Shown here piece after piece: positions 26,155 to 34,750 of a stretch of 64,000 nt of DNA. This stretch comes from Candidatus Hydrogenedentota bacterium (GTDB lineage: Bacteria; Hydrogenedentota; Hydrogenedentia; Hydrogenedentales; JAJRTN01). The notes beneath the pieces were generated by a model. It saw only the letters and a list, made by a program, of their open reading frames with translations, searched no databases and was not told where the DNA came from. The stretch spans positions 1 through 64,000 of the forward strand of contig JAJRTN010000199.1 in NCBI GenBank assembly GCA_024278275.1, read 5' to 3'. The translations under genes and the position numbers were made by a program. The first letter of the stretch is position 1. The number at the start of each line of letters is the position of its first letter.

Positions 26155-27285
26155 ATGCCCGGCCAGCAAACGGCGCAGGACACGCAGGAAGAGACTCCCA
26201 TCCTGTTGTCTTTACGGCCCTTGCGGGGAACATCCCCGGAACCGTGGGAGGTTCGGCTCGACGAGGATACCCTTTCCCTGGCTTCGTCCGAGGGACGGGT
26301 GATCATGATCCTGCCACGCGGTGAAGCGGCACGGCACTTGCGCTTCGGTTACGACTTGTTTCGGGGACGGTTCGTGTCCTTCGTGTTGGCGGAGGGGCTG
26401 CGTGCCCACAGCTTTTCCTGTGCCCTGGCGGTGCTCCAGACGCTGCTCGGGTGGCTGCCGCACAAGCCGGTGGAAGCGCAGGCCCACGAGCTTCGCCTCA
26501 ACAGTGCCGCCCTGGTCCTGGCCGGTACGGCCGGGCTGCTCATGGCGGACATCTTCGGCCGCGGGGCTTCCGTGTTGCTCATACTGGCGGGAACGGCGGG
26601 CATGATCCGGGGAACCCGCTTCCACTACGGTGTGAACGGGCTGGCCCTGCTCGCCGCCGCCCTGTGGCTTCTTTTCGGAGCCCCCCTCACGGGAATCGCC
26701 GTCCCGCTGGAAACGCGGACCGCCACCACGGGCGCGGGCGCAGTACTCTTGCTATGGGCCATCCAGCAGTTCTCCCTCCTCGGCCCCCGGCAGCGCCTCT
26801 CGGCGGCACGAAAACACCTGGCGCAATCGTCCTTCGAGGGCGAGGCCCTGGTCAGCGCGCTGGTACGACGGGTCGCGAAGGCCGCGATCCTGGCCGCCGC
26901 CCCTCTCGCCGTTCACGCGGTGGCGCTCCTGGCGGGAGGTTTCTCCCCGTCCCCGGCCGGCATGACCACCGTCATCATGCTCTACGGCGCGCCCGCACTG
27001 GCCCTCCTGGGATCGGCGGCCGTGCTCTGGACACGGCGGCGGCCGGCCTATGCCGAGGCCCGCCTGACCGCCCAGTTCATCCTCGTAATCATGGTCCTCT
27101 ACGCGGGCGGCTGGGGCGTCTGCCTGGCCAACGGCACGCCGGGTTTTCCCGAGGGTGCCTTGGCGGAAGCGCTCCCGCTGGTCACCCGGCTCTATGTATG
27201 GATACCCATTGTCGCGGGTGTCGTTTTGCTCAACGGATGGTTCGCCCGCCGTATCGACCGCGAGTTGCAGCGCGAACCCGAATGA
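26155..27285 (+). CDS. Multi-pass membrane protein of unknown function
   Basis: I do not recognise the family. The 376-residue protein has a soluble N-terminal domain of about 110 residues, then roughly eight hydrophobic helices arranged in pairs. The helices are Ala/Leu/Gly-rich and carry no obvious motif. GGAGGAGA lies 4 bp before the ATG. The UroD-family gene starts 20 bp after its stop, so the two may be co-transcribed. Confidence 0.65.
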   Translation: MPGQQTAQDTQEETPILLSLRPLRGTSPEPWEVRLDEDTLSLASSEGRVIMILPRGEAARHLRFGYDLFRGRFVSFVLAEGLRAHSFSCALAVLQTLLGWLPHKPVEAQAHELRLNSAALVLAGTAGLLMADIFGRGASVLLILAGTAGMIRGTRFHYGVNGLALLAAALWLLFGAPLTGIAVPLETRTATTGAGAVLLLWAIQQFSLLGPRQRLSAARKHLAQSSFEGEALVSALVRRVAKAAILAAAPLAVHAVALLAGGFSPSPAGMTTVIMLYGAPALALLGSAAVLWTRRRPAYAEARLTAQFILVIMVLYAGGWGVCLANGTPGFPEGALAEALPLVTRLYVWIPIVAGVVLLNGWFARRIDRELQREPE

Positions 27286-27305
27286 AGCATGAAAGGCATA
27301 CTTCC

Positions 27306-28292
27306 ATGGATTCTCGTGAAATTGTCCGGCGCACCCTGGACTATGAACATCCCGAGCGCGTGGCGCGGAGCTTCCGCGACCCGGATATGGTGTTCCGTGG
27401 TTGCACGGCCCAAACCCATGCCACGGAGTGGAAAGAGGTGGCACCGTCGCGGTGGGAACGTATCGACGAATGGGGCAACCGCTGGGGACGGGTCGATGCC
27501 ACGTCGAAGGGGGAAGTCACGGCGGGGGTGCTGCAACGGCTCGAGGACATGGAACATTACACCTTTCCCGATTTCTCGAATCCCGCGGACTATGTTTGCG
27601 TGGCGGAAGCGCGTGCGGCCCATCCGGACAAGTATCTTATCGGCCCGCTGCCGGGGATGGCCTTCAACATCGCGCGCAAACTCCGGAAGCTGGATGCCTA
27701 TTTCATCGATCTCCTGGCGTCGCGGGACCGGATTCACGCCCTTCATGACCGTATCGACGCCATGCTCGAGGATATGATTCGGAATTACGCCGCCGCCGGG
27801 ACCGATGGCATCATGATCACCGAGGATTGGGGCACCCAGGGTGCCCTGCTTATCGACCCGGCGCTCTGGCGGGAGGAGTTCTTTCCGCGTTTCGAACGGT
27901 TGTGCGGCCTGGCGAAGTCCCTCGGGCAGTCCGTTTGGATGCACTCCTGCGGAAAGATCGAAGCCATCGTCCCGGGCCTCATGGAAGCGGGCGTGGATTT
28001 GCTTCAGTTTGACCAGCCGGAGCTGCACGGGCTCGAAAAGCTCGCCGCCCACCAGGCACGGGGCAGGATAACCTTCTGGTGCCCGGTGGACATTCAGAAG
28101 ATCCTTCCCGGGGGAGACGAGGAAACCATACGCGCCAAGGCCCGGGAGATGCTCGACATCCTGTGGCGCGGACGGGGTGGGTTCATCGCGGGATACTATG
28201 GCGACCAGGCCTCCATTGGCCTGGACCCCGCATGGCAGGACTATGCCTGCGATACCTTCCTTTCCCACGGCCTTCCTCCACAGACGGCCTGA
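27306..28292 (+). CDS. Uroporphyrinogen decarboxylase (URO-D) family protein with Zn-site motif
   Basis: A 328-residue TIM-barrel protein of the URO-D superfamily. It carries His213-Ser-Cys215-Gly and a later Cys259 (FWCPVD), the His-x-Cys...Cys pattern that binds zinc in corrinoid methyltransferases such as MtaA and MtbA. This fits a methyl transfer role better than haem synthesis. No corrinoid protein or activator gene is nearby. AAGG at 27293-27296 supports the ATG at 27306; an in-frame ATG at 27282 overlapping the previous stop is a weaker alternative. No haem genes are in the window. Confidence 0.82.
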   Translation: MDSREIVRRTLDYEHPERVARSFRDPDMVFRGCTAQTHATEWKEVAPSRWERIDEWGNRWGRVDATSKGEVTAGVLQRLEDMEHYTFPDFSNPADYVCVAEARAAHPDKYLIGPLPGMAFNIARKLRKLDAYFIDLLASRDRIHALHDRIDAMLEDMIRNYAAAGTDGIMITEDWGTQGALLIDPALWREEFFPRFERLCGLAKSLGQSVWMHSCGKIEAIVPGLMEAGVDLLQFDQPELHGLEKLAAHQARGRITFWCPVDIQKILPGGDEETIRAKAREMLDILWRGRGGFIAGYYGDQASIGLDPAWQDYACDTFLSHGLPPQTA

Positions 28293-28314
28293 CGGATCAC
28301 CTTCCACCTGCCCG

Positions 28315-28344
28315 GCGACACGGCCCCCATGCGTTCGGTATAAT
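28315..28344 (+). promoter_or_regulatory. Candidate promoter for glgA-tsaE
   Basis: A perfect TATAAT lies at 28339-28344, with GCGACA (matching xxGACA of the -35 consensus) at 28315-28320 and an 18-bp spacer. It is 44 bp before the glgA start. Confidence 0.45.
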
Positions 28345-28387
28345 CCGGCACAGGCACACGCCCTCTCGGGGAGAAACGGAGCCCACG

Positions 28388-29857
28388 GTGGAGCAGAAAC
28401 GCAAGATCCTGTTTTTTACGGCGGAACTGACGCCGCTCTTGAGTACGGGCGGTTTGGCGGAGGTGGCCGGCGCCCTGCCCCGCGCGCTGAAGGCCCACGG
28501 CCATGACGTGCGGGTCATCATGCCCTGTTATGCGAGTATTCCCGCCGAGCACCGGGGCGAACAGCGCAACATGGCCGTGGCGGACCTGGGCACCCACCGC
28601 GCCCACGGCGCGTTGCGGGAATCCAGGGTTCCCGGCACGGACATTCCCCTCTATCTCGTCGAACACGACGGCTATTTCGGCCGACCCGCGCCCTATGGCA
28701 GCGACGCCTATGAATACGAAGACAATGCCGAGCGTTTCTGCTTTTTCGGCATCGCCGGGCTTGACGGCATCAAACAGACGGGGTGGCGACCGGATGTGGT
28801 TCATTGCCACGACTGGCATTCCTCGCCCGTACCCACCTACCTGCGGACCATGTTGGGGGATGATCCTTTCTGGGGCGGCATGGCCACGGTTTTCACCATT
28901 CACAACCTCGCCTTCCAGGGCCGCTACCGCGCCGGCCGCTTCGCCTCCACGGGCTTTCCCCGCGAATACTTCAGCCCCGAGGCCTTCGAGTACGAGGGGG
29001 ACATGAACCTCATGAAGGCGTGCATCAAGTTTGCCCACAAGCTCACCACGGTAAGCCCCCGCTATGCCAAGGAAATACAAACCCTGGAATACGGCGAAGG
29101 GCTCGACGGGGTCCTGCGGACCCGCGCGGGCGACCTCCAGGGGATTCTCAACGGCGTGGATTACACCGTGTGGAATCCCGAGATTGACCCCCATATCGCG
29201 GCACCCTATTCAGCGGATGACCTCGGTGGCAAGGCCCGGTGCAAGGCCGCGCTCCAGCGCGGTTTCGGTCTGCCCGAATCCCCGGACACGCCCCTTTTCG
29301 GCATTGTGAGCCGGCTGGTGTGGCAGAAAGGCATCGATCTGCTCGCCGACGCCATGGACGATTTGGCCGCGCTGGGGGTGCAGGTCGTGATTCTCGGCAC
29401 GGGCGCCAGGGATCTGGAGCACCGCGTCCGGGAAGCCGCACGGCGTTATCCCGAACAGGTCGCGGTACACTTCGGCTATGATATCCCCCGTTCCCACCGG
29501 GTGCAGGCGGGCAGCGATTTCTTTCTCATGCCCTCGCGCTACGAACCCTGCGGCCTCAGTCAGCTTTATGCCCTGCGCTACGGCACCGTGCCCATCGTCC
29601 GGCGAACCGGCGGGCTCGCCGACAGTGTCCACGACTTCAACACCGTACACCGCCGGAAAGGCACCGCCACCGGCATCGTATACGTACCCAACACCGCCCA
29701 ATCCATCGTTCGCGCCGTGAACCGCGCGGTTCAACTCTACCGCGATTCCGAAGCCCTGGCCGTCATCATCCGCACCGGAATGGATGCCGATTTTTCCTGG
29801 ACCCGTTCCTGCGAGGCCTACGAGCGCTGCTACGCGGAGGCTATCAAGGCCACATGA
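28388..29857 (+). CDS. glgA: Glycogen synthase (GT5)
   Basis: A 489-residue glucosyltransferase extending alpha-1,4-glucan from a nucleotide-glucose donor. Clear GT5 features are VVHCHDWHSSPVP, FTIHNLAFQG, GILNGVDYTVWNP, SRLVWQKGIDLL and the C-terminal SRYEPCGLSQLYALRYG with the catalytic Glu. The N-terminal nucleotide-binding motif, normally K-x-GGL, reads Ser19-Thr-Gly-Gly-Leu, so the usual Lys is missing. The start is a GTG at 28388 with CGGAG upstream; no ATG fits. It overlaps tsaE by 4 bp (ATGA), indicating coupled translation. Confidence 0.9.
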   Translation: MEQKRKILFFTAELTPLLSTGGLAEVAGALPRALKAHGHDVRVIMPCYASIPAEHRGEQRNMAVADLGTHRAHGALRESRVPGTDIPLYLVEHDGYFGRPAPYGSDAYEYEDNAERFCFFGIAGLDGIKQTGWRPDVVHCHDWHSSPVPTYLRTMLGDDPFWGGMATVFTIHNLAFQGRYRAGRFASTGFPREYFSPEAFEYEGDMNLMKACIKFAHKLTTVSPRYAKEIQTLEYGEGLDGVLRTRAGDLQGILNGVDYTVWNPEIDPHIAAPYSADDLGGKARCKAALQRGFGLPESPDTPLFGIVSRLVWQKGIDLLADAMDDLAALGVQVVILGTGARDLEHRVREAARRYPEQVAVHFGYDIPRSHRVQAGSDFFLMPSRYEPCGLSQLYALRYGTVPIVRRTGGLADSVHDFNTVHRRKGTATGIVYVPNTAQSIVRAVNRAVQLYRDSEALAVIIRTGMDADFSWTRSCEAYERCYAEAIKAT

Positions 29858-30318
29858 ACGTTTCCGACCGCCATGAACGAACAACCGCCTCGGCGGAAGA
29901 GACGGAATCCCTCGGCCAGGCGCTGGCTCCGATGCTGCCCCGCGGCTGCGTGCTTGCCTTGCGCGGTGATTTGGCCACGGGAAAAACGTGCCTGGTGCGC
30001 GGTATGGCGCGGCATTTCGCCGAGGGCGTCCCCATTCACAGCCCCACCTTTACCCTCGTCAACCAATACGGCCACGATCCCGCCCTCTACCACCTGGATC
30101 TTTACCGCCTCGGCGGTCCCGGGGAAGTGGCCGATCTCGGGTACGAGGAGTTGTTCGACTCCGACGGTATCTGCGTCGTCGAATGGGCGGATCGCGCCGA
30201 GGGTCTCTTTCCCGTAACCCGCGTTGACATCGAACTCGCCCATGCCGGCCATGACCGCCGCCGGATCATCATCGCCAATCACGGCATCCTGCCCAAGGGC
30301 TGGCAAGACCATCTGTAA
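29854..30318 (+). CDS. tsaE: tRNA threonylcarbamoyladenosine biosynthesis ATPase TsaE
   Basis: A 154-residue P-loop ATPase of the t6A37 tRNA modification pathway that works with TsaD and TsaB. The Walker A motif is GDLATGKT, followed by SPTFTLVNQY, HLDLYRL and VEWADR, all in family order. Length is normal. It overlaps the end of glgA by 4 bp, an unusual partner. The partner genes tsaB and tsaD are not in the window. Confidence 0.92.
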   Translation: MNVSDRHERTTASAEETESLGQALAPMLPRGCVLALRGDLATGKTCLVRGMARHFAEGVPIHSPTFTLVNQYGHDPALYHLDLYRLGGPGEVADLGYEELFDSDGICVVEWADRAEGLFPVTRVDIELAHAGHDRRRIIIANHGILPKGWQDHL

Positions 30319-30451
30319 CCGCTCACAACGTGATCCGCCCGAATGGTCATTCCCTTAAATGTGGCACAGTCGCCCCGGCTGTGAGGCGGACAGCCGCCCC
30401 GGCCGTGAGGCCGAAAGGCCTCGAAGCGGCGAAGGTTGGTTTTTCTTCTCC

Positions 30452-30472
30452 TTCCCACGCACTGCGTGGGAA
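30452..30472. repeat. Perfect palindromic hairpin
   Basis: TTCCCACGCA and TGCGTGGGAA flank a single central base, between tsaE and the convergent TPR gene. It is not followed by T on either strand, so it is more likely an intergenic repeat than a terminator. The rest of the 173-bp gap is GC-rich with short repeats of GCCCCGGC-GTGAGGC type. Confidence 0.6.
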
Positions 30473-30491
30473 GATCCCCCGTACACGGCGG

Positions 30492-31349
30492 CTACCGGGC
30501 GGGCGGACGTACACCAGCTTGCTGAAAGAGCTGGAGGGCCTGTTTGTGCTGGGCCGTGCGGTACAGACGCCGGGCCACGGCGACCCGCAGGGCGTTGGCG
30601 GCTTCCGGCGTGACGCGTTGAACCGCCTTGGCGTCTCCAAGCAGGGCCAGGCCCATCCGCGCCGCTTTCACCTGCGCTTCCGCACCGTCCGTGGTCCGGG
30701 TGAAGTAGGCGTTGAACCGATCGACCGCCGCCGGGTGTTTGCCCGCGCGAAAGAGGGCAAAAGCCGCTTCCGCGGTGGCGCCGAGCGCTTCATAACTCGC
30801 GGCCGCTTTCTTCCATTCGCCGACCTCCACGTAGAACCGTGCCGCGCTGACATGGTCCCCCGCCTTGGCCAGGGCGTCGGCGGCGCGCTTGGTCTGCCCG
30901 GCCTTGGCGTACTCGGCGCCCGCACGGGCGTGGTCCCCCGCCTTGGTGAACCACTTCGCCGCTTCATCCGGCCGGTTCAGCCCCGCGTAAACCTCTCCCA
31001 GGCGCGTGTAATCCTTGCGGGCCTTGAGCATACGAACCGTCTTCTCCGGGTTTTTCGCGGCGTCAAGCTGGTCACCGAAAACATTATCCGCCTTCGTGTA
31101 GGCGTCTTCCGGTTCCAGAATCCGGCCCGTCAGCCGCATCTCCCGAAGATGCTTTCGACGGCGACGGTCACGGATGCGCACGTATGTTTCCGCCACGGCA
31201 AGGAACATGAACAAAAGTATGCCCGCCTTGATAAGGTGCGTGGGCCACCCTTCCGGCGCGTCGTAGATATGGGCCTGCCGGAGCCTCTCCATAGGCCAAT
31301 TCAGCGCCGTGTCCCAAAACCATATGAAGGGGGAGAACAACCATTTCAT
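30492..31349 (-). CDS. Membrane-anchored TPR-like protein
   Basis: A 285-residue protein with hydrophobic segments at residues 1-20 and 38-56, a basic linker (RIRDRRRRKHL), then a soluble C-terminal part. That part has short helical repeats (YTRLGEVYAGLNRPDEAAKW, FTKAGDHARAGAEYAKAG, AADALAKAGDHVSAARFYV). These resemble TPR or SNAP-type repeats and probably bind other proteins on the inner side of the membrane. No catalytic motif is visible. It is convergent with tsaE and divergent from the response-regulator gene. Confidence 0.72.
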   Translation of the reverse strand: MKWLFSPFIWFWDTALNWPMERLRQAHIYDAPEGWPTHLIKAGILLFMFLAVAETYVRIRDRRRRKHLREMRLTGRILEPEDAYTKADNVFGDQLDAAKNPEKTVRMLKARKDYTRLGEVYAGLNRPDEAAKWFTKAGDHARAGAEYAKAGQTKRAADALAKAGDHVSAARFYVEVGEWKKAAASYEALGATAEAAFALFRAGKHPAAVDRFNAYFTRTTDGAEAQVKAARMGLALLGDAKAVQRVTPEAANALRVAVARRLYRTAQHKQALQLFQQAGVRPPAR

Positions 31350-31524
31350 CGAAATACGACCCGTGTTTCAGCCGCCCGACGAGCCGGGCGGAGCACTTGC
31401 GCGGTGCATCGTAGACCATCACCGGCCCTGCGGGCAATCTTCGTGGGTTTGCGAAAACTGCCGAAATCGGGTAAACTCTGAACGGTAGTTTGTGCGTTGG
31501 GACGTGGTCTGAAAACAGACTGAA

Positions 31525-32475
31525 ATGGATTGGGGACTGGTGGTGCAACGGATAAGAGTTTGTGTCGCGGACGATTACGTGGATGAAGCCACGGTGCTAT
31601 GTGAAGGGCTTCGACTTTATGACTATGACGCCATCGCCACCCACAACGGCCAGGATACGCTGGATGTTTGTTTCGGGGGAGGGATCGATATTCTGCTGCT
31701 CGACATCGGGCTGCCGGATATAGATGGTTACGAGGTTTGCCGGCGCCTCAAGGCGAACCCCGCCACCCGTGACATCAGCATTATTTTCGTCACCGCCCGC
31801 GGCCATTCGGATGATGTGCAGAAGGGTTATGCCCTGGGTGCGGTCGATTACATTCCCAAGCCTTACAATCTCCCCATGGTGATGGTTCGCGTGAATAGCG
31901 CCGCACGTACGCGGCAGACGCTCGTGAGTTTCTCCTTTCTAAGCGACAGCCTGGTGGACAACTACTATACCGATGCCCTTACCGGTCTGCGCAACGGACG
32001 CTTCCTTATGGAGCGGTTGCAGGAAGAAGTGGACGGGGCGGGACGGTATAATCATTCGCTTTCCTGCCTCATGGCGGAACTTGACGACCCGCAGGCCTTG
32101 GACCAGCAACTGGGTTCGGCGCCCGTGGATGACCTTTTGGCCGAAGTCGGAATGGTTATCCGCAATATGTCGCGCAGTTTCGATATTCTGGCCCGGTACG
32201 ATACCTTTCTGTTTGCCGTGGTGTTGCCCCATGCGGACCGGCGAGACGTGGTGGGCTACGCCCAAAAAATGCAGCAGGTCGTGACCAAAACCATTTTCTC
32301 GGACCCGCCCACCCGGGTAAAACTGACCATCGGTACCGTTTCAAGCACGAATGGAGCGGCTCAGGGCGCCGACCAGATGCTGGGCGCGGCGATGCAAAGC
32401 CTCCTGCAGGCCAAGAGTCAACCGGGCTTGGGCATCGTGGCACGTACCATCACCCCGCCCGATTCCGGGGAATAA
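31525..32475 (+). CDS. Response regulator with degenerate GGDEF domain
   Basis: The 316-residue protein has a receiver domain (acidic pair in VADDY, phospho-Asp in LLLDIGLPDIDG, Lys in YIPKPYN). A GGDEF-fold domain follows (LTGLRNGRFL, ILARYDTFLFAVVLP). The catalytic GGDEF loop reads roughly DTFLF, so cyclic di-GMP synthesis is not expected; it may sense or bind. The receiver has all key residues and can probably be phosphorylated, but no kinase gene is adjacent. The start is uncertain: ATG 31525, or GTG 31540 with GGGGA close upstream, which would begin just before the domain. Confidence 0.82.
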   Translation: MDWGLVVQRIRVCVADDYVDEATVLCEGLRLYDYDAIATHNGQDTLDVCFGGGIDILLLDIGLPDIDGYEVCRRLKANPATRDISIIFVTARGHSDDVQKGYALGAVDYIPKPYNLPMVMVRVNSAARTRQTLVSFSFLSDSLVDNYYTDALTGLRNGRFLMERLQEEVDGAGRYNHSLSCLMAELDDPQALDQQLGSAPVDDLLAEVGMVIRNMSRSFDILARYDTFLFAVVLPHADRRDVVGYAQKMQQVVTKTIFSDPPTRVKLTIGTVSSTNGAAQGADQMLGAAMQSLLQAKSQPGLGIVARTITPPDSGE

Positions 32476-32482
32476 TACCGGT

Positions 32483-34387
32483 CTATTGGGCCGGCGCCGC
32501 GGCATAGCGCACCAGGAACTTCCGGGCCGTTTCGGCGAGTCCCCGCGCATCCAGCCCGTGAGCCGCAAGCTGCTCTTTCCGCGTGGCCTGCCTGGCGAAC
32601 ACGTCGGGCAGACCGACCCGCGTGATGCGTAATTGCTCCAAGTGCCCCCGGTCCGCGAAAAACTCGATAACCGCCGCCCCGAAGCCCCCGGGCAAGGTGT
32701 TTTCCTCCACGGTGATAATGGGGCGATCCGCCAGCCGGAAAAGCAGGTCCCCATCCAGCGGCTTTATGTGACGGGCGTCCGCCACGCCCACGGAAAGCCC
32801 TTCTTCTTCCAGGAGCTGCGCCGCCTCCAGGCAATTGGCCGCGCACGGGCCGACCACCAGGAACGTGGCGTCGTGTCCTACGCGAAGCTCCTCGCCCACG
32901 GACACGTCGCGGTCTTCGGTGGCGCCGATCAGGCCCGCCCCCGACCGGGCAAAGCGCAAGGCCGCCGGGCGGTTTTGCCGCAACGCCCAGCGCAGCAGGA
33001 GAGCCGTATCCAGCGCATCCCGCGGCGCCACGATGGACAGGTCCGGGACGGCCCGCAGAAACGAGAGGTCAAACGTGCCACACTGCGTGGGGCTGTCTTC
33101 CCCGACCAGGCCCGCACGGTCCAGTGCAAACACCACTGGCAGATCCTGAATACACACGTCATGTATGAGTTGGTCATAGCCGCGTTGAAGGAAGGTCGAG
33201 TAAATGGCGACCACGGGCTTGGCGCCCCGTGCGGCCAGACCCGCCGCGAAAGTGACGGCGTGTTGCTCGCAGATACCGACATCGAAACACCGGTCGGGGA
33301 AGACCTCGGCGAATCGTGACAAACCGGTGCCCGTGGGCATGGCCGCCGTGATGGCCACCACATCAGGATCCTTTTCACCCGCTTCAATCAAGGCATTGGC
33401 GAAGGCATCCGTGAAAGTGGGCGCGGGAGAGCGCCGGGCCTCATCCGGCGCCGGCCGCGAGCCGCCTTCGTCTTCGATGGCGCGCACCATGTGCGGTTTG
33501 ATGCCGTGATACTTGACGGGATCGTCTTCCGCTTCCTTAAGCCCCTTGCCTTTTTCCGTGCGGCAATGGAAGAGGATGGGACCTTTCATTTCGTTCATAC
33601 GGCTCAAACACTCAATCAGCAGGGGAAGATCATGGCCGTCCACCGGGCCGATATAGTTGAAGCCCAGTTCCTGGAAAAGGTGTCCATGGGTGATGAAACC
33701 CTTGACTGATTTTTCAAGATCCTGGATGCGGCGGGTCATGCGCTCCCCCACAAGCGTCTTGACAAAACTGCCTACGTCTTCCTTGGCGCGTTTGTAGGAG
33801 CCCGCCATAATCAAACGGTTGAAATAACGCGCCAGGGCCCCCACGTTCGCCGATATGGACATGTCATTGTCGTTCAGGATGACCAGCATGTCCAATCCCA
33901 ATTGTCCCGCATGAGACAATGCCTCGAAGGCCATGCCGCCGGTCATGGCACCATCGCCGATGACAGCCACCACCTTGTGGTCCTCTCTGCGGCGGTCGCG
34001 CGCAACCGCCATGCCCACGGCGGCCGATATGGAGGTGGAACTATGGCCCGTGCCGAAGGCGTCATACGGGCTTTCCGACATACTCGGGTACCCGCTGATA
34101 CCGCCCTGTCGCCGCAAACTGTCGAAACAATCCGCCCGGCCCGTGAGGAGTTTGTGGGCGTAGCACTGGTGTCCCACGTCCCAAATCAGTTGATCCCGTC
34201 CCACATCCAACACATAGTGCAACGCCACCGTGAGGTCCACGACCCCCAGCGGAGAGGCCAAGTGCCCGCCATTGCGGTTCACCACGTCAATAATGCGACG
34301 GCGCAGTTCTTCCGTGAGGCGTCCCAAGTCCTCCAGCGACAGGTTGTGAACGTCCTCCGGACCAGCGATCTGCTCAAGAATAGTCAT
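32483..34387 (-). CDS. dxs: 1-deoxy-D-xylulose-5-phosphate synthase
   Basis: First enzyme of the MEP isoprenoid pathway: condenses pyruvate and glyceraldehyde-3-phosphate using thiamine diphosphate. The 634-residue protein has the expected motifs: WDVGHQCYAHKLLTGR near the start, GHSSTSISAAVGMA, the ThDP motif GDGAMTGGMAFEALSHAG, then DVGICEQHAVTFAAG and YSTFLQRGYDQ in the transketolase-like domains. Length is normal. The space upstream may contain a decayed xseB. It ends 7 bp from the convergent response-regulator gene. Confidence 0.96.
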   Translation of the reverse strand: MTILEQIAGPEDVHNLSLEDLGRLTEELRRRIIDVVNRNGGHLASPLGVVDLTVALHYVLDVGRDQLIWDVGHQCYAHKLLTGRADCFDSLRRQGGISGYPSMSESPYDAFGTGHSSTSISAAVGMAVARDRRREDHKVVAVIGDGAMTGGMAFEALSHAGQLGLDMLVILNDNDMSISANVGALARYFNRLIMAGSYKRAKEDVGSFVKTLVGERMTRRIQDLEKSVKGFITHGHLFQELGFNYIGPVDGHDLPLLIECLSRMNEMKGPILFHCRTEKGKGLKEAEDDPVKYHGIKPHMVRAIEDEGGSRPAPDEARRSPAPTFTDAFANALIEAGEKDPDVVAITAAMPTGTGLSRFAEVFPDRCFDVGICEQHAVTFAAGLAARGAKPVVAIYSTFLQRGYDQLIHDVCIQDLPVVFALDRAGLVGEDSPTQCGTFDLSFLRAVPDLSIVAPRDALDTALLLRWALRQNRPAALRFARSGAGLIGATEDRDVSVGEELRVGHDATFLVVGPCAANCLEAAQLLEEEGLSVGVADARHIKPLDGDLLFRLADRPIITVEENTLPGGFGAAVIEFFADRGHLEQLRITRVGLPDVFARQATRKEQLAAHGLDARGLAETARKFLVRYAAAPAQ

Positions 34388-34439
34388 GTTTGATGTGATT
34401 ACTCACTTTACGCTTTCGCGCGGCCCACTACCGCGCGCC

Positions 34440-34630
34440 GACGGGGCAACATCTCCATGGTTGAACCTGGATACTTCACCAGCCTCCTGTTGCACACGCC
34501 TATCTCGGGTCATCTCAAGGACTTGCCTCGCTCGGCGAACTCCACGTGTACCAACGCGCCGTCGTCCGCCGCGCTCCGTCAAGCCCTTGACCTGGCCCAA
34601 TCTACTCATGCTCTCGACGAAGTTGATGGA
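34440..34630 (-). pseudogene. Possible xseB (exodeoxyribonuclease VII small subunit) remnant
   Basis: The 348-bp gap upstream of dxs has no intact gene. On the minus strand, from about 34630, one frame reads INFVESMSRLGQVKGL. Another frame continues DDGALVHVEFAERGKSL, and a third gives VCNRRL before MEML. In order these resemble the XseB pattern (F-E-x-M-x-R-L, then an ERGxxL and CxxxL helix). xseB directly upstream of dxs is a common bacterial order. Several frameshifts and no good start codon argue for a decayed copy. The similarity is by eye and weak. Confidence 0.3.
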
Positions 34631-34695
34631 ATAACTGGGTTAAGGATAACACAATGGCATCTTCCGACACCGCTATCGGGGCGCCATTCGCAGTA

Positions 34696-34750
34696 ACAAG
34701 CGCCCGCTTGTCCGTTGACCTAAGCGGGCCGCGCTTCACCATGGAGCGCC
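34696..34750 (+). repeat. Fragment of the dispersed intergenic repeat
   Basis: About 50 bases match the interior of the element at 52525-52834 (ACAAGC, CCCGCTTGTCCG, AAGCGGGCCG, TCACC blocks in the same order). It overlaps the last codons and stop of the neighbouring membrane-protein gene. Confidence 0.6.

Noticed and set aside
27306-28292. Calling this gene hemE
   Set aside because: The His-x-Cys...Cys zinc pattern and lack of haem genes nearby fit corrinoid-type methyltransferases better than haem uroporphyrinogen decarboxylase.
34386-34634. Plus-strand 82-residue frame before dxs
   Set aside because: No ribosome site and low-complexity composition; the minus-strand xseB-like pieces explain the region better.
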